A DNA stretch of 48,083 bases from Desulfobacteraceae bacterium (GTDB lineage Bacteria; Desulfobacterota; Syntrophobacteria; Syntrophobacterales; Syntrophobacteraceae). Below the pieces are notes generated by a model, which made no database searches, was not told where the DNA came from, and saw nothing but the letters and a program-made list of their open reading frames with translations. Positions 19,087 through 27,427 of the stretch are shown piece after piece; position 1 is the first letter of the stretch, and the number at the start of each line of letters is the position of its first letter. The stretch is taken from positions 1 to 48,083 of the forward strand of contig JAJFUA010000100.1 in the NCBI GenBank assembly GCA_021372635.1, read 5' to 3'. The position numbers were made by a program, and so were the translations under genes.

Positions 19087-20507
19087 TTGTAGACGACGAT
19101 CATCAGTTGCGCCACAGTTTCGAAAAACTTTTGATGCAGGAAGGACACGATGTCCGGACGGCATCGAGCGGCGAGGCCGGACTGGCCGCAATCAGGGAAT
19201 GTGCACTCGACCTGGTGATCATGGACGTTCGCCTGCCCGGGAAAAGCGGTCTCGAAACGTTTCGAGAGGTACGCGAATTCGAACCCAGGCTTCCGGTCAT
19301 CATCATGACCGCCTTCGGCACGACCGAAACCGCCATTGAAGCTACGAAGATGGGCGCCTTCGACTACATTCTGAAGCCTTTCGACATTCCCGAAGTGCTT
19401 GTCCTGATCCGGCAGGCGGTTGAGGCGGGCCGGTTTATGCGCTCACAGGTGGACGTGGATGTCGTCGCCGATTCCTGCTCCCGGGAGGCGATCGTCGGCC
19501 GCAGCAAAGCAATGCAGGAGGTTTACAAAGCCATCGGCCGGGTGGCCCCCACCGATGCCACGGTGCTCATCCGCGGGGAATCGGGCACCGGCAAGGAACT
19601 TGCCGCGAGAGCCATCTACCAGCACAGCCTGCGGGCAAATAAACCTTTCCTGGTGATCAACTGCGTCGCCATTCCGGAGACGCTCCTCGAGAGCGAACTG
19701 TTCGGGTATGAAAAGGGCGCCTTTACGGGGGCGGTCAACCGGCGTGTCGGGAGGATCGAACAGGCCAACGGCGGGACGGTCTTTCTAGATGAAATCGGGG
19801 ACATGCCGTTCGGCATCCAGTCGAAGATTCTTCGCCTGTTGCAAGAGAGAAGCATCGAGCGGCTGGGCGGCAGAGAGCCGATTCCCGTCGACGTGCGAAT
19901 CATCGCGGCCACGAACCGCGACCTGGAGGCGGCTCTGGCCGAAGGCCGATTCCGCGAGGATCTTTATTACCGTCTCAGGGTGGTCACACTGGCGTTGCCC
20001 CCTCTGCGGGAACGCACTGGAGACATACCGCTTCTTGCGGACTACTTTTTGAAGAGATTTGCGAAGGAAATGGAAATCGCGAGTCCCGGCATCAGCCAGC
20101 TTGCGATGGAACATCTTTCCCGGCACCATTGGCCCGGAAACGTGAGGGAACTGGCGAACACGCTGCAAAAGGCCCTGATCTTCAGCAGAGGTTGCCCGCT
20201 GGGTCCCGAGGAGATCGCACGAGGCATCAAGGGAGACGTTCTGGAAAGGACCGCGGAAGGAGAATCCTCCGACGAAGCGATTCGCCGCTGGATCCGGAAG
20301 GAACTTGCTTCGGAAGCGGGAGAAAACGCGTTCGACGTTCTCATGGACCGGGTGGCGTGCGCCATCGTTGCGGAGGCACTGAACCTTTCCGGTGGTAACC
20401 GCAGTCGCGCCGCGAAATTATTGGGACTTTCCCGCCCTACATTGTTGTCCAAAATCGAAAAGTATCGCCTGAAGATAGACACGTCCGTTTCGACAGATTC
20501 CCCATGA
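19071..20507 (+). CDS. NtrC-family sigma-54-dependent response regulator
   Basis: A 478-residue activator with all three domains. Receiver 1-120 with acidic pocket D8-D10, phospho-acceptor D52 (VIMDVRLPG) and K102 (LKPF). AAA+ domain about 140-380: Walker A GESGTGKE (169-176), the sigma-54-contacting GAFTGA (216-221), Walker B TVFLDEIGD (236-244). C-terminal Fis-type HTH about 441-467 (GGNRSRAAKLLGLSRPTLL). Intact GAFTGA means it can activate sigma-54 holoenzyme. It overlaps the kinase gene by 16 bp and is its probable partner. The nearest sigma-54 promoter is 340 bp downstream (20845-20859), the likely target. Confidence 0.96.
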   Translation: MAKILIVDDDHQLRHSFEKLLMQEGHDVRTASSGEAGLAAIRECALDLVIMDVRLPGKSGLETFREVREFEPRLPVIIMTAFGTTETAIEATKMGAFDYILKPFDIPEVLVLIRQAVEAGRFMRSQVDVDVVADSCSREAIVGRSKAMQEVYKAIGRVAPTDATVLIRGESGTGKELAARAIYQHSLRANKPFLVINCVAIPETLLESELFGYEKGAFTGAVNRRVGRIEQANGGTVFLDEIGDMPFGIQSKILRLLQERSIERLGGREPIPVDVRIIAATNRDLEAALAEGRFREDLYYRLRVVTLALPPLRERTGDIPLLADYFLKRFAKEMEIASPGISQLAMEHLSRHHWPGNVRELANTLQKALIFSRGCPLGPEEIARGIKGDVLERTAEGESSDEAIRRWIRKELASEAGENAFDVLMDRVACAIVAEALNLSGGNRSRAAKLLGLSRPTLLSKIEKYRLKIDTSVSTDSP

Positions 20508-20516
20508 ACCCTTTTG

Positions 20517-20539
20517 TCCAGGGCACTTCACGCCCTGGA
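20517..20539 (+). terminator. stem-loop after the response regulator gene
   Basis: TCCAGGGC (20517-20524) and GCCCTGGA (20532-20539) pair perfectly over 8 bp with a 7-nt loop, 9 bp after the stop codon. No U-tract follows, so termination strength is uncertain, but it separates the regulator from the sigma-54 operon. Confidence 0.45.
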
Positions 20540-20722
20540 ACCACGGATTGGCGGACAACATCCTGTGAAACCTTGCGGCACCTGCCTTCCCGCCTGACGA
20601 ATAATCGCCTGGAAGGCCGCATCAGCCGGACGGGTCCATAGAAACGGCAGACTCCGGCGCCACTCCGCGTCTCCAGACATTTCCGCTTCACAATCCGAAG
20701 ACCTCACCATTCAATGCGAAAC

Positions 20723-20737
20723 TTTACAGAGTGTAAA
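20723..20737. promoter_or_regulatory. candidate enhancer (UAS) for the NtrC-type regulator
   Basis: TTTACA-GAG-TGTAAA is a perfect inverted repeat centred about 115 bp before the -24 element, the usual distance for sigma-54 activator sites. No second copy was found nearby. Binding by the adjacent regulator is inference. Confidence 0.5.
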
Positions 20738-20844
20738 AAAGGCTGACAGGCAGCCACAGTTGAGAGCTTGCCAACCGTCTGCCGCTCGTTAAAATAAAGG
20801 AGAAATGCCGGCTACTTAGCCATTATCGACTTATCCGTTACTTT

Positions 20845-20859
20845 TGGCACGACCATTGC
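20845..20859 (+). promoter_or_regulatory. sigma-54 (-24/-12) promoter
   Basis: TGGCAC-N5-TTGC, with the flanking T before TGG and G after CAC, matches the extended RpoN consensus (YTGGCACG-N4-TTGC) at every informative base, including GG/GC spacing. Start of transcription is expected near 20871, 28 nt before the 42-codon ORF and about 150 nt before the TauE/SafE gene. Confidence 0.85.
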
Positions 20860-20898
20860 CAGATAAGAGTCAGCCGTCGTTTCTGTGACAGTGAAAAA

Positions 20899-21027
20899 AT
20901 GAAAACGAAGGCCACCGTTACGGCGAAGCGTCCCGGAAAGGATTTCCTGGCCAGCTTCGATGCACTCTTAGGCATAGGATTTATGTCATCGGCAGTCGCG
21001 GCACACATGAACGGAGGTTTTCAATGA
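20899..21027 (+). CDS. putative 42-aa small protein, translationally coupled to TauE/SafE gene
   Basis: ATG at 20899 opens a 42-codon frame ending in TGA at 21025-21027, which overlaps the next gene's ATG as ATGA. The product has a basic N-terminus (MKTKATVTAKRPGK) and a moderately hydrophobic segment (FLASFDALLGIGFMSSAVAA), so it might touch the membrane. It is the first ORF behind the sigma-54 promoter. No Shine-Dalgarno of note precedes it, only A-rich sequence, which lowers confidence. It could be a leader peptide or a small subunit of the transporter; no family recognised. Confidence 0.42.
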   Translation: MKTKATVTAKRPGKDFLASFDALLGIGFMSSAVAAHMNGGFQ

Positions 21028-22319
21028 GCGTTACAAGACAGGTGTTCGAATTTTTGAAGGCGGCTTCTGCTGCCCATGCACGGTGGGATCTCGAGGTCTC
21101 TCTTTCCATCCTGAAAAACCGCAAGAAGCTTCTCATGCTCCTCGTCATGCTCATGCCCATCCTTGCGGTGAGCCTGCTCGAAGCGGCGCCGCTGCTGGGC
21201 GGGAAGGAAGCGTATGCTCCAGCATTCTATTCCACGCAAATCTTCCTGATATCCATAGCCATCGGCATCGCGGCCGGTCTGATCACGGGATGCATCGGCG
21301 CCGGAGGCGGGTTCATCATCACGCCTGCTCTCATGGCGGCGGGCATCAAAGGCATTCTCGCAGTCGGTACGGACCTGTTTCATATCTTCGCCAAAGCCAT
21401 CATGGGAACGGCCGTGCACAAAAAACTGGGCAACGTATCCACCAAGCTCGCAATGGCCTTCCTGGTGGGCTCCGGCGCGGGCACCTTCGTCGGCGGGGCC
21501 GTCAACAAGGGCCTGTATAACAAAAACCCCATCCTGAGCGACGCCTTCATCAGCCTTGTCTATGCCGTCCTGCTCGGATTTCTCGGCTTCTATTCGCTTT
21601 CCGACTATCTGCGATCCAGGAAAACGGACGCAGCCGGCGACGCTCACGGCAGTTCTTCCACAGGAACAGGATCTTTTGCCCGCAAACTCCAGACGGTCAA
21701 TATCCCCCCGATGATCTCCTTCGACGAAGACTTCGTTCCGGGCGGGAAGAAAATCTCCTGGGTCGTAATCGCGGGCGGCGGTCTCATCGTCGGCATCATG
21801 GCGGCAATCATGGGCGTCGGCGGCGGATTCATCACATTCCCCATGTTCGTCTACGTATTCGGCGTATCGTCCATGACGACGGTTGGAACGGACATCCTGC
21901 AGATCATCTTCACGGCGGGCCTCGGAGCGATCGCTCAATATGCGATCTACGGCTACGTATTCTATACGCTGGCCATGGGAATGCTGATCGGTTCCCTGGT
22001 GGGAATTCAGGTTGGAGCACTCACGACCAAGGTCGTGAAGGGAATCCATATCCGAGGATTCTATGCCGTGTCCATTCTGGCCGGGTTCGTAAACCGGGCG
22101 GCGACGCTTCCCAAGAAACTCATGGATCTCGAAGTGATCAATATGCCCGTGGAGCTTGCCAAGGGAATCGAATCGTTCGGGAACGTTCTCTTCTGGGTGG
22201 CCGTCGGAATCTTCGGCGGATGGATCTTTGCAAAATTCTTCGCCAACCTCGGACAACTCAGAGAAGACGTGACCGAAACCTCCAAGTCCACCATAACGAA
22301 ATCCCTCGAAGCTCGATAG
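21024..22319 (+). CDS. TauE/SafE-family membrane transporter
   Basis: A 431-residue inner-membrane protein of the TauE/SafE (DUF81) family, whose members are proposed anion exporters for sulfite, sulfoacetate or similar organosulfur compounds. Two inverted halves each begin with the family motif: GCIGAGGGFIITPALMAAG and MGVGGGFITFPMFVYVFG. About eight hydrophobic helices follow an unusually long N-terminal segment with one extra TM (about 35-58); a hydrophilic loop of about 50 residues divides the halves. ATG is preceded by GGAGG at 7 nt. It is the main gene behind the sigma-54 promoter. Substrate not determinable here; sulfite or a sulfur anion would suit a sulfur-metabolising bacterium. Confidence 0.9.
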   Translation: MSVTRQVFEFLKAASAAHARWDLEVSLSILKNRKKLLMLLVMLMPILAVSLLEAAPLLGGKEAYAPAFYSTQIFLISIAIGIAAGLITGCIGAGGGFIITPALMAAGIKGILAVGTDLFHIFAKAIMGTAVHKKLGNVSTKLAMAFLVGSGAGTFVGGAVNKGLYNKNPILSDAFISLVYAVLLGFLGFYSLSDYLRSRKTDAAGDAHGSSSTGTGSFARKLQTVNIPPMISFDEDFVPGGKKISWVVIAGGGLIVGIMAAIMGVGGGFITFPMFVYVFGVSSMTTVGTDILQIIFTAGLGAIAQYAIYGYVFYTLAMGMLIGSLVGIQVGALTTKVVKGIHIRGFYAVSILAGFVNRAATLPKKLMDLEVINMPVELAKGIESFGNVLFWVAVGIFGGWIFAKFFANLGQLREDVTETSKSTITKSLEAR

Positions 22320-22334
22320 AAAGGAGAAGAACAC

Positions 22335-23045
22335 ATGCTGATCGCAAACAAATCCTCTTTCATGGTCGGCTCCATTCTTGCCGTGACCTTTTGGGGCGCG
22401 CTCACGCTGATCTTCTCTCCCATCTTCGGAGGGAAGAACGGCTTCGAATACTCTGATGACCTTTTCAATAAACTGGCAAAAGGCTCCAGCTATTTCATCC
22501 CGCAGATCGTCAAGGACTCCCAAAAGTTCAACGGGAACAATATCAGCGTCACCGCTAAAGTGGACAAACCGGAAAATGCTCAGAGGGCGCAGCATATATT
22601 CAACCTGGCAGGGGCAAAGGTGGAGACCAACGGAAGCGAACTGAAGCTCAGCGGGGACCTCGGAGTGATTCTCGCCGCAGCACTGAAGGACTCCGATGCG
22701 ATGTACCACAACCGGGGGAATGAAGTGGCCACCCGCTACGGCATGGATGAAAAAGATGCCATGGCCCTGTGGTGGAGCGTTCTCAACAAGTCCGTGAAGG
22801 AACTTCAGAAAGCCGGGAAGATCGAGGAGGCAAACGGCGTTTTCGAAGCGATGCAGAAGGCCATCGAACCTGCGTACAACTTTTACAGAATCGATGCGGA
22901 AAGCGTGACGAGCAAGGCCGGGACACTGACCGGACTGCTGAGCTTCTACATCGTATATACCATGTGGTGGGGATTCGCGATCTACTCGCTCTTCGACGGG
23001 CTTGGACTCAGCATGAAAAAGGCCAGGGTCAAGAAAGAAGTCTAA
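22335..23045 (+). CDS. unknown two-TM membrane protein of the TauE operon
   Basis: A 236-residue protein, start after AAAGGAGAA, 15 bp behind the TauE/SafE gene. TM1 about residues 10-30, a soluble middle part of about 160 residues, TM2 about 205-225 and a basic tail (KKARVKKEV), so both ends are probably cytoplasmic and the middle periplasmic. The middle has a short beta region (NNISVTAKVDKPENAQRAQ) and a helical part with a WWSVLNKSVKEL helix. No domain recognised. Its tight coupling suggests it is an accessory subunit of the transporter. Confidence 0.8.
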   Translation: MLIANKSSFMVGSILAVTFWGALTLIFSPIFGGKNGFEYSDDLFNKLAKGSSYFIPQIVKDSQKFNGNNISVTAKVDKPENAQRAQHIFNLAGAKVETNGSELKLSGDLGVILAAALKDSDAMYHNRGNEVATRYGMDEKDAMALWWSVLNKSVKELQKAGKIEEANGVFEAMQKAIEPAYNFYRIDAESVTSKAGTLTGLLSFYIVYTMWWGFAIYSLFDGLGLSMKKARVKKEV

Positions 23046-23065
23046 GAAATCCGAGCGCCACGAAT

Positions 23066-23101
23066 GCGGCGGAGCGCTTCCCGATACGAGCGCTCTGCCG
23101 C
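23066..23101 (+). terminator. long stem-loop between the membrane protein gene and the receiver gene
   Basis: GCGGCGGAGCGCT (23066-23078) pairs with AGCGCTCTGCCGC (23089-23101) over 13 bp with one G-U pair and a 10-nt loop, 21 bp after the stop. No U-tract, so it may be an mRNA-stabilising or partial terminator hairpin. It lies where the longest version of the next ORF would start, which argues for a later start. Confidence 0.5.
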
Positions 23102-23195
23102 ACGCCGGGTTCGCAATATGCCTTATGATCCCGATGCGCAACTGATGAAAACAGTGTCCGCGAAAATAGCATCTTTTCTCGATGGCGGATTCGAG

Positions 23196-23615
23196 ATGAG
23201 GACCGATGTGATCGTCATACTGGTTGCAGACAGGAACCGGCACGTCCGGGACCTGCTGCAGCGTGAACTGGGAGCCGAAGGCTACGAAGTCCGGATAGCC
23301 CGTGACGGCCGGGAAGTCATGGCGATCCTCGACGGGAAGAGCCCGCCCAACCTGCTGGTTCTGGACCTGGAAATCCCTTTCATGAACGCCGGGATAGTCA
23401 TGGAGAAGCTCCGGAAACGTGCGGCTCCGATTCCCGTCATCATCCACACCTTCCTTGCCGATGACAGCACCTGCGCGCTGGAAGCGGGACAGGGATTCAC
23501 CGTAGTGGAAAAAACGGGGGATACGGACCGGCTGCGAACCGCCATCGATGAAATGGCGTGCAGGTTCTATCCCGACCGCTACGCATGCCTGAAACAATCC
23601 GCCCGCCCTCAATAA
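23196..23615 (+). CDS. stand-alone response regulator receiver domain (atypical)
   Basis: A 139-residue CheY-like receiver with phospho-acceptor D57 (LLVLDLEIPFMNAG), T85 (VIIHTFLADD) and K106 (VVEKTG). The usual acidic pair is reduced to a single Asp (VADRN, D12), and the K site lacks the KP dipeptide, so phosphorylation may be altered. No output domain. The frame is open to 23064, but a stem-loop lies there; ATG at 23196 with GGCGGA 6 nt upstream puts the first beta strand right at the N-terminus. Alternatives are 23118 and 23145. Partner kinase could be the one at 17.6 kb. Confidence 0.78.
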   Translation: MRTDVIVILVADRNRHVRDLLQRELGAEGYEVRIARDGREVMAILDGKSPPNLLVLDLEIPFMNAGIVMEKLRKRAAPIPVIIHTFLADDSTCALEAGQGFTVVEKTGDTDRLRTAIDEMACRFYPDRYACLKQSARPQ

Positions 23616-23961
23616 ACGGCACCGCGCCCGCCGCTTCTGTCTTATCCACAACGCTCGCCTCTTTCGTTCCGTGAAAGACCTGCCGCAATGCCGGAGTCAC
23701 ACGGAATTTTCTTCCCATCCATGAACCCGGGCGAATTCACCCGGCCATTGGGCTATTTCATTTCGTTCTGGCCATTTCTTTCATAAAGAGAGAAAATACA
23801 CAATCATGGTTGAGCATATCTGCCATGAACGGACAGCCCTGTCCGGAACACTCTGCACGCAGTTGCGCTGAAGAATTATCGCGCGGAGTCGAAAGCTTGA
23901 CGGCGGGCGATCATTTCGCCGGTCTGTTCCGGAGATTCCCCTTTCGGAGGAGGTGATCGTT
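23616..23961. other. intergenic region between the two receiver genes
   Basis: 346 bp on the same strand. A CCCGGG...CCCGG repeat (around 23727-23742) could form a small hairpin. I looked for a second sigma-54 promoter; the best candidates (CTGGCC near 23770 and TGCACG-TTGC near 23855) fail on spacing or the GC at -12. No gene seen. Confidence 0.4.
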
Positions 23962-24375
23962 GTGGACACGCTCAGCGTTCTTCTTGTGGATGACGAGGTT
24001 GAATTTCTGGAAACTCTTGAAAAGAGACTCAAGAAGAGGAAGCTTTCCGTAACGGTGGCCAACAATGGGGAAGACGCCCTTGCACTGTTGGAGCAGACTC
24101 CTCTCGACGTCGTGGTCCTCGATGTTAAAATGCCGGGGATGGGCGGCCTCGAAGTGCTTCGACGGATCAAGGCAAGCAAACCTTACGTGGAAGTCATCAT
24201 GCTGACGGGGCATGCGAATGTCGAAATGGCCATAGAGGGAATGGAGCTTGGTGCATTCGATTACCTCATGAAGCCCATGGACATTGACGAACTCCTTTAC
24301 AAGCTCCAGGACGCCTATAAGAAGAAGCTCCTTCACGAAAGAAATGCTGCCGAAAGAGCAACGGAAGTTCCCTGA
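23962..24375 (+). CDS. stand-alone response regulator receiver domain
   Basis: A 137-residue CheY-like receiver with every key residue: D10/D11 (LLVDDE), phospho-acceptor D54 (VVLDVKMPGMGG), T82 (IMLTGHANVEMA) and K104 (YLMKPMDIDELL). It ends in a basic helix without an output domain, so signalling must be by protein contact or phosphate relay. GTG at 23962 sits 8 nt behind GGAGGAGG; the GTG at 23953 is too close to that site. It is followed after 127 bp by the PEP-synthase-like gene. Confidence 0.9.
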   Translation: MDTLSVLLVDDEVEFLETLEKRLKKRKLSVTVANNGEDALALLEQTPLDVVVLDVKMPGMGGLEVLRRIKASKPYVEVIMLTGHANVEMAIEGMELGAFDYLMKPMDIDELLYKLQDAYKKKLLHERNAAERATEVP

Positions 24376-24502
24376 GCATCACCCCGCCCCCAGACCGATA
24401 TGGTGCGTTTCCGGCCAGGGATAGACGAAAGCGCTCATGACGTGCCTTTGGGCCACGGACTTTTCGACCGAAGAATTCCTGCATTTTACCTTCAGAGGTG
24501 TT

Positions 24503-27154
24503 ATGGGTATTCTGTCGAACTTATTGGAGAAGCTTGGTCTCAAGAAATCCGTCGAAAGATTGACCGACTTGGAAATCGAAAACCTGCGCACCGTCTTCAA
24601 GGCCCGATATCACAATTTCAAACTGCTGTTGAGTGCGAACAACAAGGCGCTCGAGATCATGGCGGACATGGAGGATGCGTTGCGGGGCACGCGTCCGTTC
24701 GGAATGTCCTTTGTCAGGGCCAACAGCACGGCGGTGCTGGTAAACGTCTACCGCATCATCAGGAACCTCGATCAACTTGCCCCGGGCAAATACCACGAAC
24801 TCTACGACAACTTCAAATCGATCCAGGAAGGCATCGATCAACTGCTCTCCGGCAAAAAACATACCCGGGAGACGAGCCTGGTTTTCTCGTTATCCCGGGT
24901 CAACAGGCACATGGCCGACATTGTCGGCAGCAAGATGGCGAATCTCGGCGACGTTTTCAATGAACTTCGGCTGACGGTGCCCCGCGGGTTTGTAATCTCC
25001 GCCTCCGCCCAGGAGTACTTCTTCGAACACAACGATCTCCAGGCGGAAATCGACCGGAGACTCCAGGCTTCCGATGCCGAGCAACTCGACCAGCTTTACG
25101 AACTGAGCGCCGACATTCAGCAACTGATCATACGCGCGAAAGTGCCGAAAGTCGTCGAAGAGGCCGTCAGGGATGCCTATCACGAGCTTGAAAAGACCGC
25201 GGGCGCGGACGTCAAGGTATCCATGCGCAGCAGCGCGCTGGGCGAAGACAGTGCCGGAATGTCTTTTGCGGGGCAGTATCGGTCCGAACTCAACGTGAGT
25301 TCCGAGCACCTGCTCGACGCGTACAAGGAGATCATCGCCAGCAAGTACAGCTTGCAGGCGATCGCCTACCGTTTAAACCGGGGCATTATGGACGAGGACG
25401 TTTCCATGTGCGTCGGGTGCATGGCGATGGTCAACGCCCGTTCCGGTGGAGTCATATACTCCCGCAATCCGCTCAATATCCGGGACGACAGCATCACCAT
25501 CCATTCCGTCTGGGGGTTGCCCAAATCCGTTGTGGACGGCAGCGTCGCAACGGATCGCTTCATCGTATCGCGAAGCAAGCCGTGTTCCATTACGGGCAGG
25601 GACATACAACCCAAGAGGCAGAAATTCGTCTGTTATCCGGAAGAGGGGGTCTGCCGGCTGGATGTTACCGGCGAGAACGCCGCGATGCCTTCGATCAGCG
25701 ATGAAGAAGCGGGCGCGCTCGCAGCCATAGCCGAGAGGCTGGAGGAATACTACGGTTCGCCTCAGGATATCGAATGGGCGATCGATACGGCCGGAACCCT
25801 GTATGTTCTGCAATGCCGCCCGCTCAAGCAACTCGACCCGCCGGGCCGGGAATCCTCTGAAATGAGGCCGAAAACGGAAGATGACGCAGACATTCTGCTC
25901 GAAGGAGGGGCCACGGCGAGCCCCGGCATTGCCGCCGGACATCTTTTTGTGGTCAGAAAGAACAGCGATACGCTCCGTTTCCCGGAAGGAGCGATCCTCG
26001 TGGCTCCTCAGGCAATGCCCCGACTGGCCGCGCTGTTGAGCAGGGCCGTTGCCCTCGTCACCGAACAGGGAAGCGCCGCCGGGCATCTCGCAAACGTGGC
26101 CCGGGAGTTCGGCATTCCCGCCATCCTGGGATTGCAGTCGGCCACCGAAGTGCTGGCAACCGGCGATCTGGCGACGGTGGATGCCGACGGCAGGAGGGTC
26201 TATCGGGGTATAAAGGAGTCTCTCCTCGATCAATCTAGGGTTCCGAAGACCAGGCTGATGGAGGGCAGTCCGATCTTATCCCTCGCCACGGAAGTTTCCA
26301 GGCATGTCGTGCCCCTGAATCTCATCGATCCCGACAGGGCCGATTTCAAGCCCGGATGCTGCCGCACCTTGCACGATATCACCCGTTTCTGCCACGAAAA
26401 GGCCGTCAAGGAAATGTTCAGTTTCGGAAAAGAGCATCACTTCTCGGAACGGGCCAGCAAGCAACTGGTCTGCGGCTTCCCGATGCAATGGTGGGTGATC
26501 AATTTGGACGACGGCTTCAAAGAGGATGTGGAAGGCAGGTTCGTCGCCCTCGACAATATCGTTTCCATTCCCATGCTCTCGCTGTGGGAAGGCATTGTAG
26601 CCGTCCCGTGGGCCGGTCCGCCGCCGGTTGACTCCAAAGGGCTCATGTCCATTCTCCTCGAAGCAAGCACGAACCCGGCGCTGGACCCTTCCATGCCCAG
26701 TCCGTACAGCAACAGGAATTATTTCATGCTGTCCCGGAACTTTTGCAGCTTGAACTCGAGATTCGGCTTCCATTTTTCGACTGTTGAAACCCTGGTCGGA
26801 GAAAGACCGAACGAAAACTACATCAGTTTTCACTTCAAGGGCGGAGCCGCCGATTTTCCAAGGCGCCTGCGGCGCGCTCGGTTTGTTGCCGGGCTTCTCG
26901 ATGAATTCGATTTTCGCACCGAAGTGCGAGAAGACGGTTTGATGGCGAGGATCGAGGGATACGACCAAGAGTTCATGAAAGAACGGCTGAAGGTCCTCGG
27001 ATATTTGCTGATCCACACGCGCCAGTTGGATATGGTCATGTCCAACGACGCCTCTTGCCAGGAGCATCGGCAGAAACTCCTGAACGATATTGCTGGGTTT
27101 ATGAATGCTTCGTCGACATCCAGCGGCGCATCCTCTCCCTCTTTCCCCACCTGA
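24503..27154 (+). CDS. PEP-synthase-like protein with unrecognised C-terminal half
   Basis: An 883-residue protein. Residues 1-130 are helical and unrecognised. About 140-455 is the ATP-grasp PEP/pyruvate-binding domain (GSKMANLGDVFNELRLTVPRG, MRSSALGEDSAGMSFAGQY, ARSGGVIYSRNP, DIEWAIDTAGTLYVLQCRPL). About 475-565 is the swivelling phosphohistidine domain with His528 in SAAGHLANVAREFGIPAILG; the usual T-(S/C)-H reads A-G-H. The C-terminal PEP-binding TIM barrel is absent; about 315 residues of unknown fold replace it. It can probably autophosphorylate on His528 but not act as ordinary PEP synthase. ATG with AGAGG 4 nt upstream. Neighbours are a receiver and a Usp. Confidence 0.85.
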   Translation: MGILSNLLEKLGLKKSVERLTDLEIENLRTVFKARYHNFKLLLSANNKALEIMADMEDALRGTRPFGMSFVRANSTAVLVNVYRIIRNLDQLAPGKYHELYDNFKSIQEGIDQLLSGKKHTRETSLVFSLSRVNRHMADIVGSKMANLGDVFNELRLTVPRGFVISASAQEYFFEHNDLQAEIDRRLQASDAEQLDQLYELSADIQQLIIRAKVPKVVEEAVRDAYHELEKTAGADVKVSMRSSALGEDSAGMSFAGQYRSELNVSSEHLLDAYKEIIASKYSLQAIAYRLNRGIMDEDVSMCVGCMAMVNARSGGVIYSRNPLNIRDDSITIHSVWGLPKSVVDGSVATDRFIVSRSKPCSITGRDIQPKRQKFVCYPEEGVCRLDVTGENAAMPSISDEEAGALAAIAERLEEYYGSPQDIEWAIDTAGTLYVLQCRPLKQLDPPGRESSEMRPKTEDDADILLEGGATASPGIAAGHLFVVRKNSDTLRFPEGAILVAPQAMPRLAALLSRAVALVTEQGSAAGHLANVAREFGIPAILGLQSATEVLATGDLATVDADGRRVYRGIKESLLDQSRVPKTRLMEGSPILSLATEVSRHVVPLNLIDPDRADFKPGCCRTLHDITRFCHEKAVKEMFSFGKEHHFSERASKQLVCGFPMQWWVINLDDGFKEDVEGRFVALDNIVSIPMLSLWEGIVAVPWAGPPPVDSKGLMSILLEASTNPALDPSMPSPYSNRNYFMLSRNFCSLNSRFGFHFSTVETLVGERPNENYISFHFKGGAADFPRRLRRARFVAGLLDEFDFRTEVREDGLMARIEGYDQEFMKERLKVLGYLLIHTRQLDMVMSNDASCQEHRQKLLNDIAGFMNASSTSSGASSPSFPT

Positions 27155-27427
27155 CGGCACAAAAATGCTCCTGCTTCTGTAAATCGAGCACATCCGCCCG
27201 TTGACGGATCGCGCGAATGCGCCTATGAGATGGCTTGCCGGGGCTAATGCGATCGTTCTCCAGTGTTCCGGGAACTTCGCGGGGCTCGATCACGGCCGGA
27301 AGGGACATCTTGGCCAGGTCGGTATTATGATATAGAATGGTTGTGAAGAATTTTCCTTTGCACATTGTTCTTTTTTCCTAATCCCGCGCAATCGTCTCTT
27401 TTGCCCCTTCGTAAAAGGAGATGCCAT

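Larger units (their letters stand above)
20540..20898. other. regulatory intergenic region ahead of the sigma-54 operon
   Basis: About 360 bp without a supported gene. It carries the inverted repeat at 20723-20737 and the -24/-12 promoter at 20845-20859, listed separately. Short ORFs on both strands here match nothing I recognise. Confidence 0.5.

Noticed and set aside
21021-23651. 876-codon minus-strand ORF opposite the TauE operon
   Set aside because: Antisense to TauE/SafE, the two-TM protein and a receiver; Glu/Asp/His-rich with no domain pattern.
23765-23870. Possible second sigma-54 promoters before the receiver at 23962
   Set aside because: Candidates lack GC at -12 or have the wrong spacing between the two elements.
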